DNA of 64,000 bases from Hawksworthiomyces lignivorus. Its lineage: Eukaryota > Ascomycota > Sordariomycetes > Ophiostomatales > Ophiostomataceae. This document shows, one piece after another, positions 23,998 through 38,103 of this stretch. A model generated the notes under the pieces. It saw only the letters and a list, made by a program, of their open reading frames with translations. It was not told where the DNA came from and did not search any database. Location: contig NTMA01000045.1 in the NCBI GenBank assembly GCA_002917075.1, positions 62,001 to 126,000 on the forward strand, read 5' to 3'. Positions within the stretch are counted from its first letter, which is position 1; every line of letters begins with the position of its first letter. Position numbers and translations under genes: made by a program.

Positions 23998-25860
23998 TTA
24001 CTGGGTGGCCACAGCGGGGAAATTGGCGGCCTCGTTCTTGACCCAGGCGGAGAAGTTGGTCTTGGACGAGCGCAGGGCGCCGGACAGGCCGAACTGGCTC
24101 GGCACACCTTCGATGCGGTGGGTCGAGTTGATGTTCTTGACCAGCACGATCTGGAAGCAGGTGGCCGTGCCCTGGCGGGAGGCGATGGTCGAGTACGCCA
24201 AGAAGTATTCCCAGATCTATGGAATGTCAGCCCTGCGTGACAGAAAAAAACGAAAAAAAAAAAAAAAAACGAAGCGCAAGAGGAAAACATACCCGGTACC
24301 ACCGCTTGCCGTACTTGGCCTCGACCTTGTCGCGGTTGGCCAGCCAGTTGCGGTACCAGCGCCATATGGTGGCGGAGTAGTGCACGCCGATGGTGTCGAT
24401 GCCCTTGACCTCGAAGCCGGCGCCCTCGAGCTGGTCAACGACCCAGCCCAGCGGCGTGGACGCGTCGGCGCCGGGGAAGATGTACTTGTTCATGAAGAGG
24501 CCCCAGATAAAGTCCTCAAACTGCCAGAACTTGCGGAGGCCGGCGATCTGCAGGAAAAAGACGCCGTCGTCGTCGAGCATGCCGTACACCTGGCGCGCAA
24601 ACGCGGCAAAGTGGCGCACGCCGACGTGCTCGGCCATCTCCAGACAGGTGATCTTGCTGTACCGGCCCTCGGGCACGGGGATCTCGCGGTAGTCCAGGCA
24701 GAGGATCTTGCTCTGCTCCGCAGGGACGCCGACCTTGCGCAGCGCGCTGTTGCCCCACGCCGTCTGGTTGCGGCCGAGCGTGATGCCCGTCACGCTGGCG
24801 CCGTAGTTGACGCTGGCGAACCGCGCCAGCGTGCCCCAGCCGCAGCCGATGTCCAGCATGGCGTCGCCCTCCTTGAGCCCGATCTTCTCGCACACCACCG
24901 CCAGCTTGTTGTCCTGCAGCTGCTCCAGCGACTCCTCCGTGTCGGGGTCCGCGATCACGCCCGACGTGTAGATCATGCGCGGGCCCAGGAACCAGCCGTA
25001 GAAGTCGTCGCCGCGGTCGTAGTGGTCGCGGACCTGCTCCTCGTCTGGGGGACCATCCACCAGTCAGCTGGCTCTGCTTCTGCACACAGAGACGAGATAC
25101 AACGAGACGAAAGCAAGACAGGTAAGAGAATAAGCAAAACGAAAAAAGAAAGAAAAAAAAAATTTACCTTGAGACTTGGTGTGCAAGATCACCTCGGGAA
25201 TCATGTTGAACAGGAAGTACTTGAGCACATGCCAGGTGAGCTTGAAGCTAGCCCAGTCGTGGCGGTACTCCATGACCTCGAGGGCGTCGCCGTTGAAATC
25301 GACTTCGCCGTCAAAGTACATCTCGTGGAAGGTCTCCATGGCAATCTTGGTCTTGCCCTGGTACTTGACCTTGTCTTCGGGCTTCTTGAAAGTGAGGTAG
25401 TGCTCAATGGGGCGGCCGGGGAACTGGGCCTTCTCGTTGCCGCGGGGGCTCAGCGTCGAGATGAGCATCCAGTAGCCCGCCAGCAGAGGCAGAGTGGTGA
25501 TGAGGGCGAAGAAGATGGTCGTCTTGAGACCACCGCCCACCTTCCAAGCTAGGTACATGGGGACGCCAAAGAGGATGCTCCCAATCAAAGGGTACGAGAA
25601 GCTCTCGTTGCCGGGGCCGTCGGCAGGAAGCGGGCCATTCTTAATGGTAGGGTACTAGCGAGTTTGTCAGTACGGAAGAGCCGGAGGTGCGGATTGGGGG
25701 GGAGCAGGTAGCAGAGAAGACCGTATCGACTATCCCGCGTCCCGAGACAACTTACCGAAGTTGTGCGGACACCGCATTCTTCAAACTTCTCAAAGGTCGG
25801 CGTCGGCGCCTTTGGAGTCTCAATGAACTCAAAGTCCGACTCGCTGCCGTTCTTAGACAT
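23998..25860 (-). CDS. Sphingolipid C9-methyltransferase
   Basis: This SAM-dependent enzyme methylates C9 of the 4,8-sphingadienine base of fungal glucosylceramide, in the ER/secretory membrane system. Exons 25756-25860, 25168-25654, 24293-25044 and 23998-24216 join in phase to 520 aa, the family length. Two hydrophobic segments near the N-terminus (YPLIGSILFGVPMYLAW and FFALITTLPLLAGYWMLI) anchor it. The cyclopropane-fatty-acid-synthase fold follows, with SAM motif MLDIGCGWGTLARFA at about residue 260 and downstream DYREIPVPEGRYSKI and EMAEHVG. It ends FPAVATQ. The identity rests on membrane anchors fused to a CFA-synthase domain, a layout typical of fungal C9-methyltransferases rather than bacterial CFA synthases. 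Introns 2 and 3 hold A-rich runs (for example about 24253-24269). Confidence 0.93.
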
Positions 25861-26671
25861 GGTTGGCGAGCGTCCTTCCAGCAACTGTGCTGTCAATGGG
25901 ATCAATTGGGAGCCAATCTACCAGGAGAATAGCAATTTAAAAAGGGAGAAAGTAAAACAAAAAGGAGAAAGCCAAAAAGGAGGGAAGAAAAGAAGCTCCC
26001 AGAAAAATGACAAGGAAAAAAGGGAGTCCAGACCGCCTCAATACTTGCAAACAGGAACTGGACAAAAAAACAGCAGAGCTCCAGGTACTCGTTCATTTAC
26101 AGGGGCTGCTTGGATCCCCTCTGTGGAGAACGGCAGAGCAAAATGTTGAGCTGCGTGGGAGAGAAGGCCAAGATAGCTGGCCGGAACAGGGGGCTCCAGC
26201 GAGCCTTCCAGCCAACCCGCTCCCCCCCCCCCCACACTGTGCCGCCAACGCAACCCCACTAAAATGATGAAAAACAGCTTCTAGCCGCTGCAAGTGCAGG
26301 ACTAATATATCGAAGACTGTCGGATGCACGACCTCTCTTGAAGCACGTTTAATGGCTGATAGCTGCGTTGTGCTATCTTGCGTAGTTTGCTGCAAGTCCT
26401 GCACACAAGTGCTCCTCGTACTCGTACCCGTCTGGAGCTTTTTTTTTTTTTTTTTTCGCACTCTACAGGTGCCTGAAGATAACCATAAGACAAGCTTTGT
26501 CTGAGTGTGCAGAGACCAGAGGCGACGGGTTACTTATCAAATATCAAAGTATTTAGTATTTCCAGTTTAGTCGTCAATCTAATTGTATATCTATCTATAC
26601 ATATCTGGCCAACCGTAATTCTATGTTCTTCTCTATGAATCTACATTTTGTGTCGGATCCCACCTCCTCTT
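25861..26671. other. Promoter of the C9-methyltransferase and 3' flank of the glucosidase
   Basis: This 811-bp interval is purine-rich on the plus strand near the methyltransferase start (CT-rich leader on its own strand). It has a C run near 26222-26232 and a T run near 26439-26456. The frames seen here are short and unrelated to known families. Confidence 0.5.
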
Positions 26672-29906
<3,235 letters not shown>

Positions 29907-31046
29907 TTATCGATGATGGCGGCTCTGGTGGCGATTGCTGCTGCCGTGGTACCCGTTGCTCCTCCCGTCTTCGCGTCTGCTGTCGCGCTCCCGGTCGCGT
30001 TCAGCCTTGTAGCTCTCGCGGTAGCGCTCGTCGCGCTTCTCCTTGCGCTTCTCCTCCTCGCGCCGGTACTCGTGTAGCTTGGGCGGTCTCTGTCTGTGCG
30101 AAGAGCTGCTGCCGGTCTTGTGGTTCCATGCCCCTAGGTCTTCCGCCCCCTTAAGCTCCTTTGCGCCGAGGCCGAGCTGGTTCGGCCGCCGCACGACCTG
30201 CTTGACCTTTGGCCCCCTGTCCTTGCCGTCCCAGCCCATGCCGCGCAGGAGAGCGGCGCCAAATTCTTCGACCGGCATGGCCTCGTATTCTTCGAGTGTC
30301 GATGCGTCCGGTGCGTCGTGAAAGTCGCGCTGGAAGACGTCGTCTTCGGTGGGCTGGTTGGCCGCACGTTCTATCACGAGCCGGGTCTTTGTCCGGTCGT
30401 TGATGGTTTCTCCCAGCAGAGCTTTGACTGCCTCTTTTTCGGCGGTGGTGTCGGCGTCGTCTCTGCCACTCTCGGCTTCTTCTCTGTTTGGCGTTTCCTC
30501 ATCTCCTGCGGTTGTGGTTGCCGCGGCTCCAGCATCCTCTGTGCTTTTCCCTTCGCCATTCTTTTCGTCTTCTTTTGTTGGCGACGTGCTCTTCGTAATC
30601 GTCAAGCCCCATTTGATGGGCTTGTCTTGATCTGCGGCATTGACTTCCCCCGAGGAGGTTGTCGTCTGCTGCTGTTGGCGGCTGTCCCGCCGATTCTCTC
30701 GCCGGCTGCGCGCCCTGGCCTCTGATCGCCAGTCCCGATTCGGTTGTCTCTCGATGGTTAGGGGGCCGCGCTTGGCCCGGTCTCGGCTGTCCCGCCGTTC
30801 TTGCTCGCTTTTTGCAAGCTCCGCGCCGTTGGCACCAAACGCAGTGATGCGCTCGTGGCGGCCGTCTAGGCGGCGGTCGTCCTCCGATTCAGAATCTGAG
30901 TTGCCGCCCAAGTTGTGTGTGGGTCTCTGCCGCTTCCCCAAGCTCGAAGAAGGCGGTATCCTTGGCGCATTCTTTGCAGAGCTGGATGGGCCGCTGCCAA
31001 ATCTTATGGCTATCCGAGATGGCTCCGGCGTCTCGCGTGTAGACAT
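29907..31046 (-). CDS. SPP2: Pre-mRNA-splicing factor Spp2 (G-patch protein)
   Basis: Spp2 (GPKOW in animals) is the G-patch activator that recruits and stimulates the DEAH helicase Prp2 for the first catalytic step of splicing. This single-exon gene encodes 379 aa. The N-terminus begins MSTRETPEPSRIAIRFG, followed by disordered charged sequence. The core motif PVEEFGAALLRGMGWDGK, about residues 257-274, continues through VVRRPNQLGLGAKEL, as in the G-patch of this family. The C-terminus is an Arg/Glu/Asp/Ser-rich tail with RERD and RRED repeats and ends RHHR. The ATG at 31046 is the first in frame. It diverges from VID21 across 1.2 kb. The assignment rests on the family-specific VEEFGxALLRGMGW sequence. 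Confidence 0.92.
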   Translation of the reverse strand: MSTRETPEPSRIAIRFGSGPSSSAKNAPRIPPSSSLGKRQRPTHNLGGNSDSESEDDRRLDGRHERITAFGANGAELAKSEQERRDSRDRAKRGPLTIERQPNRDWRSEARARSRRENRRDSRQQQQTTTSSGEVNAADQDKPIKWGLTITKSTSPTKEDEKNGEGKSTEDAGAAATTTAGDEETPNREEAESGRDDADTTAEKEAVKALLGETINDRTKTRLVIERAANQPTEDDVFQRDFHDAPDASTLEEYEAMPVEEFGAALLRGMGWDGKDRGPKVKQVVRRPNQLGLGAKELKGAEDLGAWNHKTGSSSSHRQRPPKLHEYRREEEKRKEKRDERYRESYKAERDRERDSRREDGRSNGYHGSSNRHQSRHHR

Positions 31047-32272
31047 GGTTGCGCTCAGTTTTCGGCCGAAGTTGTCTTCGTCGGCGTGTCGTTGCTAAGA
31101 TTTCTTGAGCGGTTTGTATAAGGCTTGAGCAGTTTATTACTATTCTAGGCAGACTAGGATACAGTGAGATGGTGGCCAAATAATTATCAGCCACACTGTG
31201 GCTGCTTTAATTTTTTAAGATATATTCTATTCTATTTTATTTTATTTTTTATTTTTTCCGGTGTCTGCTCTTTCCTGCTCTGAAAGTCGATGGCGACTTT
31301 CTTCCCTTCGCGGCATAGTCGTGCACAGTCTTATCTTTGTGCAGGTACATATGTACTGTACATACATACATACATATGTACATACATACATTTGTTGGCC
31401 TATCCAGAGGACCACACACAGATTACGCAAAAACTTGGTGGAGCACGTCGCATGTGGCTAGTGCTGTTTTCCAGAAATGACATTTTTGGGGCGGCCCCTA
31501 TTTTCATGCGGCAGAGCCATAGGCTCAGATATGGCTGCTGTGGCTGGAATATTACTCAGTAACATTCCGCTGATCCCTGCGATACAGGGCGGCATAAGTC
31601 AAAAAAACCTGCTAAACCGCAGCTAGCCAGGTATGTTCTAGCGGGGAATGTGCTAGGACTCTCCCTATTTGAGCTGATAATACCACAGGCGCCACCGCTG
31701 ATAGCCATACGGCATATTATCTGTCCTCGCTGTTTGTTACGTTTTGCTACGTCCCTTACTGAGAAACTGTAGGTATCTGCTCCCGTAGATTCGTACTCGC
31801 CAACCCACTATCTCGCGCCTTCCCCCCCTTTTCTATCCTCTTTTTGCTCATTTCCCATTCTTCCCCAGTCCGGTTCAGCCAATGACGGTCCGCCGCTTCC
31901 CAGTCCCACTTAATATTTCTAGGCTGTCATAGAAAGAACCAGTTCAGAGTTTTTTCTCAAGGAAAAGGGAAGGAGAGAGGGAAGCAGATTGAAGGAAAAG
32001 GACGCCTGGTCGCTCCTCCCCCCCGACCAAGAGCAAACCGCTATCTCTGATAACTTCCACCCGCCAAAACTCACCTCTGCCAAATCCGGGCAACTTGTGA
32101 AAAATTTGTCGGTCGGCAAAGTCCAGCATCACCATCAATCACAAAATCAATCAAATCAACACAACGCGCTCCTTTTCATCATTTCTGATTGCTGCGACCG
32201 TCTCCTGTATCCCCCTCTATTTATTTCCGACATCTGTTTTCAATAAAAACGGATGTCGCACCTACTCATGAC
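31047..32272. promoter_or_regulatory. Divergent promoter between SPP2 and VID21
   Basis: These 1226 bp separate two start codons facing away from each other. The region contains an AT-rich block of TTTTA-like repeats (31208-31258), a tetranucleotide microsatellite (about 31346-31391) and CT-rich leader DNA before VID21. No gene was found. Confidence 0.5.
31346..31391. repeat. (CATA)n microsatellite with internal palindromes
   Basis: Tandem cata/taca units are interrupted by two copies of tacatatgta, so the tract is nearly self-complementary. It lies in the SPP2-VID21 divergent interval. Confidence 0.85.
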
Positions 32273-35200
32273 ATGACTGAGGTCGGGTCTCCCGACTACC
32301 GCGAGCTTCTGCGATTAAAGCGGGCAGAATGCAGGTGAGAATTATTGCATTCGATAGAGAAAATTTTTCTCGTCATTTTGATGTAGGATGCATGGTGCTG
32401 ATGATTTTTAGCTCAATTGTGCGGTCGCGCAAACGGAAGCTTCGTGAACTCTACGCTGTCGCGACCGACGGGGACGCCGCTCTAAATACAAACAAATTCG
32501 ATCCCGACGCGCCGCCATCTACGCCCGCCGAAACAAAGTTCTTGCTTGACACTGACATTTTACAGTACGTATAGAGCGCGTAATTATGACTTTATTTGCT
32601 TGTTTTTCGCACGCGTCGAGCTAGTATCGCACCTGCGCATCACTAACACGTCTTTTGCAGAGGGCGTTCACTCACCGACGCGCGCATTCCGACTCGACAA
32701 AAGCCCGATTTAGGGCGCTTGAAGCATTTCTTTGCGTCTGCCGCCGCATCATTGGCCGAGAAGGATGTCGGTGTTGCGCCAAAGCCGGTGTCTGAGAATG
32801 GCGCGCCACCGACGCCAATAACGCAGGGCGTCGACGAACCCCGAGCGGATTCGAACTCGACTCCCTCTTCTCTGGACGACCATGTGCCGCAAATAGGAGG
32901 AGATAAAGTATCTGCCGTCCAGAAACAACAACTGGCAGAACGACCGCCGCAGGGATCACCAGCAGAGCCGACGTCGAAAGATGTTCCCACCGATGCGCAA
33001 GGCTCATCGTCCCTGGCCCCTCAGAAGCCAGTGGATTCTTTAGCTACTGTAGACTCCTTGATCGAATCAACCAAGGCCCAGTCAGCACTTACGAATGGCG
33101 AATCGAACGCGTCTAAGCTTGCCGATCATGCGGCCCAGTCGTTTTCAGACTCGCAGAGGAACGGAGGCGAGGATGCGATGGAAATTGATGACTCTGACAA
33201 GAATACAGATGCGGCGGAAGATCAGGTCGATACTACTAGTCGACGAGAGTCTAACGAGTTGACCAAGGTATCAGATATCCCCTCGTCACCGGATTCAACT
33301 GCGCAGACGGCTACGACACCAGCCGTACACGACATATCTACGAACACGAGCCCCGAAAACGAGGCAGATTCATATATCGAACGTGAGGAGAAGGCAGGGC
33401 AGGAAAAGGACCGCACGAGTCAGGGCGCATCGTCGGATGAACCTCGCGATGATACAGTCGAGGCACAGCTGCTTCACGAGTCCGCTATTGCTGGCAGCGT
33501 CCAAGAAAGTGGCAGCAAACCACCTGCCGATAGTGGAAGCAAGAGCGACGCAGTAAATGATGCTTCTTCAGCACAAACAACGCCAAAGCCTATAGGATCG
33601 CTACCGGGATCGAACCAGCCTAAAGAAGCCCTTTCGTCGTTGATGGATGTTGACAAGGTGTCACAGGAAGGCCCCAGCCGATCTGCAGTTGTACCACCAT
33701 CCAAGTCAGCAGCGCTGACCCAGCCAAAATCGAGTGCGGTCCGCTCAACAGATGATGCGGCAAAAGGATTTCCCTCTTTGGCAGCTCTCTCAGATCAACG
33801 TATCGACTCGTCGGCGCCGGGAAGCCCTTCGGCACTAGTCTCCCTGCCGACGCCCAAGCCTTCGACTACAGACGACAACGAGAACTTGCAGCTTGGCGAC
33901 CTTGTCCTGGCAGACAGCCGAAAAGAAAAGAGGAGGGCACCTACCGTTCTATTTGGAAAGCAGAAGAAGACCAAGAATGAAAAGAGCATTGTCCCGTCGA
34001 ATCTCTCCAAGGCAAGCAACCTGCTGGCGGAAGACTACTTCACACCACTCTTTGTCCAGACGTTCTCTCAGCAGTCCAAATGGCTGAAGAACCTCGATCA
34101 GTTGGTCCACCATGCGCGCAAGACAATCTCCACAGCTGATTCCCAAGCGGCCATGTTCGATAGCCAATCGTGCAAAGTTTTAAAGAGAGTGTACCACTTG
34201 CAACAACAAGACAAGTGGTCGTTGCGACAGCCAAAACGAGTAGCAGAGCCGACGCGACCTACGTCGCACTGGGATGTTATGCTGCAGGAGATGAAATGGA
34301 TGCGAACAGATTTCCGAGAGGAGCGCAAGTGGAAGATGACTGCTGCGTACAACTTGGCTACTGCCTGTGCAGAATGGGTTGCTGCTTCACCCGAAGAGAG
34401 AAAGGCGCTGCAGGTCAAGGCCTCTATACCGGCTCGGCAGGACAGCGACCTTGAGGACATTCCCATGATCGGTAACGCAATGATTGACGCTGCCACCAGC
34501 CACGAGGAGGCCGAGGATATGGCTGTCGCCCTGGCAGAGCCAATCCTAGGCGAGGACAATGTTCTCGACGATGGGTTTGTCGAGACGATTGCACCTTCCG
34601 CAATTTTTGCTATGCAAGAGGATGCCGTTGTCTTTGAGCTCGATCCGTCGCCCGCTTCGGACAGACTTCTCGCTGAATTACCCCTATATGGAGCGCCACT
34701 TCAGGTACCCAAGTTTGACTTGACAGGGAAGAACCTAGACCCCGACGCCTCGTGGCGTCGCCCTGTTGTACCTGTCAGCAAGTATATCGAAACGCCGATT
34801 GTCGTATCCAACAAGCCGCCGCCGCAGAAGAAGAGTCGGTATGCGGTTCTAGACGAGGAAAGCGATGCCGAAGTCGAAGAGTTTGTTTTCGGCACCGCCT
34901 CCGAGACGGCTGATGCTAGGAAATCGGCTAGAACCACAGCGCAGGGCAACGAAGTTGGGCTCTTCGATCCATCTCTGAAGCCCATACGTGAACGTCTTCA
35001 CGCCGGTCACCAATTCCGTCCTCCTTCTGAGCATGGCATGCCGACGCAGCAGTTTTACGAGTACCGCCCGCCCTCGCAGTGGACCGTGGCGGATGATGAC
35101 CAGCTGAAGAAACTTGTCCGCGAGCTTTCGTACAATTGGTCTCTTATTGCAAGCATCCTCGCCCCGAGGTCGCTGTTCGCATCTGGTGCAGAGCGCCGCA

Positions 35201-37485
35201 CGCCTTGGGAGTGCTTTGAGAGATGGGTCAGCCTTGAAGGCTATCCCAGCGACGCATCGCGGTCCCCGTATTTCAAAGTCTACCAGCAGCGGATCGATCT
35301 TGCACAGAAGGCTATCAAGGATGCCAATGATAAAGCTGCAGCCGCTGCGGCCGCTGCTACTGCCGCTGCTGCGTCGACTGCGCAGACTAACGGCAACAGC
35401 GGCTCGAGTGTACCGCCCCACACTCCTATTCAGAGACGGCGCCCGACTCTTGCTCTGAAGGTTGAACGGCACCGGAACCAGAGATATTTGGCTTTGTTTG
35501 AGGCTATGCGCAAGCTAGCGAAGAAGCGAGAGGCCGTTCTGCACAAGCAGCAGCAGCAGGCTAGTATCGTGGCTTCTAGGAAAGCCAACGAACCAGCACA
35601 GCCGCGGGCCCCAACCAAGACTCCGAAGGAGTATAGCAGGATTCGCTGGGAGCGCGATCAGAAGCTTGCCGAGAGGATGGCTGAGTTTGCACAGAGACAG
35701 TCGGAAGCTCATCGCAGAGTACGTCTTTCCCTCAACCTTCGCTGCGAAGTGGCATTCGCATTTCCCCATCCACCTACCTTTCTTTTTTGTTTTTGATTCA
35801 GTGCTAACATAACACAATAGCAAATGATGGCTCGTTCCCAGAACCAGTCGATGGCAGCAGCAGGTGCCGTCAGCGCCGGTGGCGTTCCCCCGCAAGTGGC
35901 CGCGCAGATGGCCGCAGCAAATTCGCTTGGTGTCGCTGCGCGGCCCAACGTCCCCGGCGCTGCACATGGCGTGGCAATTCCCGGCCAGGCGCGGCCAAGG
36001 ATGCCTATCCAAGGCCAAGCCAATCCCATGGCTGGTCTCCAGGCGCAGATGGCTGGCGCTGTAGGCTCTCCCATGCCGATGACACAAATCCAGCAAGCTC
36101 AGCTACAACAAGCATTGCAGGCACAGCATAGGTTGCAATTGGCTCAAGGCGGCCAGCCCGACATGAATCTTGTTCTTCAAGCACGCCGCATTCACGACCA
36201 GCAGCGTGCTGTCCAGCTTCAGCAGCAGCAGCAGCAAGCGCAGCAGCACCAACAAGTGCAGCAGCACCAGCAGCATCAGCAACTGCAACAGCAGCTCCAA
36301 CAACACCAGCAGCATCAACAGCATCTGCAACAGCAACACCAACAACAGCAGCAGCTACAACAGCATGCTCAGCATCCCAATCTTCCACAGCAGCTGCCTC
36401 AACATGCCCAACTCGCTCAGCATGCTCAGCACGCTCAGCACGCGCAACTCCCCCAACACCAACACCTCACCCCGCAGCAGCAGCAGCTTCTCCAGCAGCA
36501 ACAGCTCCAACAGCTCCAGCAGCAGCAGCTCCAACAACAGCAACAGCAGCAGGCCCAGCAGGCCCAGCAGGCTCAGCAGGCTCAGCAGGCCCAGCAGGCT
36601 CAGCAGGTCCAGCAGGCCCAGCAGGCCCAGCAGCAGCAGCAGCAGGCTCAGCAGTCTCCACAAGTTCAGCAGGCCCAGGCTCAGCAAGTACAGCAAGCGC
36701 AAGCCCAGCAGATGGCAAAGGTGCCTTCCGTCTCGCAAGGATCTCCAACGGGCATACGGCCCGGCATGAATGGAATCAACCAGCAGAACTTCTTGGCAAA
36801 CTCACAAGCCATGATGGCTCAGTTCAATGCCGCCAATGGCGTTGCGATGGGCAGCCCTGTCGGGGTGGCAATGAACATGGCGGCGATGCCAGCTGGGTCG
36901 CCCTCGCCACGGCCAGTTGCACAACAGCATCAGCTGCCGCCGAACGTGCTGGCGCAGATCCGCGAACTGGAGAACTCATTCCGCGCAAAGAATCCTGCTC
37001 TGACACCAGAGCAGGCGCGTGCCATGGCGTTCCAAAACTATTCGCAGCTCATTATGATGCAGCGGGCCAACGCCATGCACTCAGCTTCTGGCGGCGGTCC
37101 ACAGCAGGCTCTGGCTGGCACAAGCCCTCGACAGTATGCCCAGCTTCTGCGTGCCCAGCAACAGCAGGCCCAGCAGGTGGTCCAGCACCAAGTTGCGCAG
37201 GCACAGGTGCAGGCACAAGTGCAGGCGCAGGTGCAAGCGCAGGTACAGGCGCAGGTGCAAGCGCAGGTGCAAGCACAGGTACAGGCAGCGGCCCAGGCCC
37301 AGGCTCAAGCAGCGGCCCAAGCAGCTCAGGCGGGTCAAGTTCCACAGCACCAGGCCGCGGTAGCGGCTCAGCTCCAACAAGCGAGGTCGCCGCACCAAGC
37401 AGCCCAGCAACAGGCAGCCCAGCACGCTCAGCAGGTGAATGGGAACGTGGTTGCCAATGGGACGGGCCCGTCTGCAGCCAAATAA
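32273..37485 (+). CDS. VID21: Chromatin modification-related protein Vid21/Eaf1 (NuA4 platform subunit)
   Basis: This is the scaffold of the NuA4 histone H4/H2A acetyltransferase. Exons 32273-32334, 32412-32564, 32661-35718 and 35821-37485 join in phase to 1645 aa. The N-terminal basic helix (RKRKLRELYAVA) is restored by splicing. A long acidic, Ser-rich disordered region follows. The HSA domain lies near residues 600-660 (SHWDVMLQEMKWMRTDFREERKWKM), and a Myb/SANT domain near 875-935 (SQWTVADDDQLKKLVRELSYNWSLIASIL). The last exon is almost entirely Gln/Ala-rich: poly-Gln interruptions at about 1185-1390, then hexanucleotide-encoded QAQV repeats. The HSA-SANT order without a helicase domain fits Eaf1 rather than Swr1 or Ino80. 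An upstream ATG at 32253 opens a six-codon frame and is not used. Confidence 0.94.
36220..36720. repeat. Poly-glutamine/QA low-complexity tract in VID21
   Basis: Repeated CAG/CAA codons, mixed with His, Leu and Ala codons, encode long Gln-rich stretches. At 36550-36640 the unit is a nine-base CAGGCCCAG-like repeat. It is translated as part of Vid21. Confidence 0.85.
37195..37290. repeat. Tandem 12-bp repeat encoding QVQA units in VID21
   Basis: Near-identical caggtgcaggcg/caagcg units, about seven in a row, encode consecutive Gln-Val-Gln-Ala repeats. Synonymous changes between copies (gcg/gca, gtg/gta) suggest the repeat is maintained at the protein level or is old enough to have drifted. 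Confidence 0.85.
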
Positions 37486-38103
37486 ATGGATGGAGAAGCT
37501 GGCTCGGCTCTCTGGAAGATGGACTTTGGACACGCTACCTTACCACACCACGAGCCGACCTTTTATATTTCCCCTCTTTTTTTGGTTTTATGCATTATTC
37601 TTTAGAGTTTTAATTGTCTCGGGTAGTTCTATGTATATATTTTATGGCAAGCGGCTTACCCGCAGCCAAGGATTGCTCGCATGAGAGGTGGCGGACAAGA
37701 CGGTTTTCTGCCTGCTTTTATGTAAGACTACAACAGAAATTCACATTGGAAGACCCTAAAGGGTCAAAGGAAGCCCTGTAGTTTTGGGCACAACACCTAA
37801 CATTTTGCCTTTTGCCTTGATTTGCAATGTGCTCTGTGCAGTAATTTTGAGAGATTGAAGGCATTTTGGGGGGGAATGGCTGGTGATGGTTGTGACGACT
37901 AAGAAAGGAGGTCTGTATAAAAATACTGGGGCTCCGATTAGATAAGACGATAAGCGATAACAAAGGGCGATAAGAAAAAAAATTCTACGACGCAGTCAAA
38001 ACAGTAGGCGGACAAGAAAGCTGGGAAATACTTCATTGCCCCTACGATTACTGCTGCTTTTGTCTCTGCAAACTTTTTGTTTCTTTTCACAAAACCAACC
38101 ACA
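37486..38103. other. VID21 3' flank and MAK11 promoter
   Basis: This is a 618-bp gap between two tandem plus-strand genes. It is T-rich after the VID21 stop. No additional gene was recognised. Confidence 0.5.

Noticed and set aside
24005..25552. 515-codon plus-strand frame opposite the C9-methyltransferase
   Set aside because: It crosses the introns of the real gene, including their poly-A runs (giving KKRKKKKKTKRK), and has no recognisable domain.
33600..33625. Possible tRNA T-arm (GGGATCGAACC)
   Set aside because: It lies inside the VID21 coding exon, and no matching D-arm, anticodon arm or acceptor stem could be folded around it by eye.
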